NCBI GenBank assembly: GCA_030035585.1 | Contig: CM057472.1 | Location: 87,851,601 to 87,915,600 of the forward strand | DNA length: 64,000 nt | Direction of reading: 5' to 3' | From: Dugong dugon | Taxonomy: Eukaryota > Chordata > Mammalia > Sirenia > Dugongidae | Part shown: piece after piece, positions 63,070 to 64,000 of the stretch | Numbering within the stretch: the stretch's first letter is position 1 | How the letters are laid out: the number at the start of each line of letters is the position of its first letter | Notes under the pieces: generated by a model | What the model was told of the DNA's origin: nothing | Databases searched by the model: none | What the model saw: only the letters and a program-made list of their open reading frames with translations | Program-made: the position numbers and the translations under genes

Positions 63070-64000
63070 AGATGGTGAATACCTACCTAAGAGTGGCAAG
63101 TTCGAAAAGAGAATGCCTGGCTCTAGCCCTTCCTTTGCCTTGAATTTGCAATATTCTGTAGCCTTTTATCCGAGAATTGTTAGGTACTACTTTTCAGCAA
63201 AGGTTGGCCCATGTGACTTTCCATAGTTCTTTCTAATGATTCTACAAATGGTTTTTGTTACAATTAAAAATTTAAAAGACAGTATAGAGAGAATGTTGAT
63301 CGTTGGCTCTTTGCTGACCCAGCAGGAAGCCTTTGAAGATATCTCTGTTAGTATTTGTGTGGTATTATAGTACCCTTCTACATGTAATTAGCGACATGTA
63401 AAAATTAATACAAATTAAAATTCTCACATTTAGAATTTTCAAGTAACAACAGGTGATAGAGTAAGACTCAAAATGATATTGGCAGCCTGAACAAAGAGAT
63501 AAAAAGCAACAAAACAACAAAATAAAAGAAATAAATGAAAAGCCTTATATTTGGGTTAAACAAATGAATTTTGCAAATGCTGGATTTAGGAGATGTGACT
63601 TAACAGACTTTATGCTAAACAACATCTGAAAGTTATAGTTGTCTATAAGCTTAAAGTAAATAAGCTGTACTAAAAAATAAAAAAAACTATACAGCTTTAG
63701 GTTCTATCAATAGATCTCTAATCTATTACTAAATTATGTTGACTCAATATCTGAAATATATCCATCTTATTCCTTCACTTCATTTCTCTTTGATCATCTA
63801 GTCAAAGACATCATCATCTTTTACCTGGCATTAGCTTCTTATTGGCATCCTTGCTTTTTTTCTCCCCACTTCAATCTGTCCTCTGCATACAGCCAATGTT
63901 ATCTTTGATGAGTTAGATCTGAGCATATCCCCAAGTAAATAAACTATGCGTGGTTCTCAATAATTGCAGGATTAAGTATCCCCCGAGCAATGGGGCCTTT
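63070..64000. other. Unassigned AT-rich stretch
   Basis: No gene or nameable repeat. 63170-63430 is dense in ATTA/TAAT words ('catgtaattagcgacatgta', 'aaattaatacaaattaaaat') and could be a regulatory or simply AT-rich segment. Confidence 0.4.

Noticed and set aside
1-64000. A new multi-gene or defence-type system
   Set aside because: No coding genes, operon structure or gene clusters are present; the window is repeat-rich mammalian non-coding DNA.

Overview
This window reads as nuclear DNA of an afrotherian mammal, most likely an elephant (Loxodonta, Elephas or a close relative). The basis is about 28 copies of a tRNA-derived SINE of the AfroSINE type, recognisable by its head (like GGAGCCCTGGTGGCACAGTG), a B-box-like GGTTCGAATCC-type motif, and a tail (like GTGAGTCAGAATCGAC) that is also the 3' end of an RTE-type LINE. 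Alongside these are proboscidean-looking MaLR LTRs and LINE 3' ends. The species call comes from remembered repeat families, not from a database search. The DNA is AT-rich and dense in repeats.

I find no protein-coding exon, tRNA, rRNA or other cellular gene that I can support. The open frames are short (at most about 130 codons). They start in repeats, run antisense through LTRs or through microsatellites, or match no family I recognise. The window is best described as intergenic or deep intronic. The annotation is therefore a map of transposable elements, simple repeats and single-copy blocks that might be regulatory.

Layout. 1-6.5 kb: sparse repeats (L2, a hAT-type MITE, a LINE 3' segment, three AfroSINEs). 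6.5-12.6 kb: MIRs split by AfroSINEs, an MLT1-type LTR, a (GT)27 microsatellite. 14.4-15.2 kb: a GC-richer LTR-like block on the minus strand. 19.6-20.1 kb: a repeat-free AT-rich block. 21.6-22.5 kb: one MIR broken by three consecutive AfroSINEs. 25-26.7 kb: nested MIR/AfroSINE, a MER5-type element with a C17 run, and MLT1/AfroSINE. 28.2-28.9 kb: a LINE 3' end with a 13-bp target duplication. 31.3-32.4 kb: a cluster of three related inverted-repeat elements. 37.9-41.5 kb: AfroSINEs, a LINE 3' end, a compound microsatellite and an RTE fragment interrupted by a 343-bp LTR-like insert. 42-47 kb: MLT1 and two elephant-type MaLR solo LTRs. 49-58 kb: MIRs, AfroSINEs, a 15-bp-TSD LINE tail and a 57-bp RTE tail. 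58.2-58.6 kb: the best candidate conserved regulatory block. 60-64 kb: AfroSINEs, an older RTE tail and AT-rich DNA.

Nested insertions give a relative order: L2, MIR and MER5 are oldest. MLT1, RTE tails and the MaLR LTRs follow, and AfroSINE copies and the LINE 3' tails are generally later. I did not find a new multi-gene system. The most unusual items are the 31.3-32.4 kb inverted-repeat family, the triple SINE hit at one target motif, the LTR-like insert in an RTE tail, and several repeat-free blocks that may be conserved enhancers.
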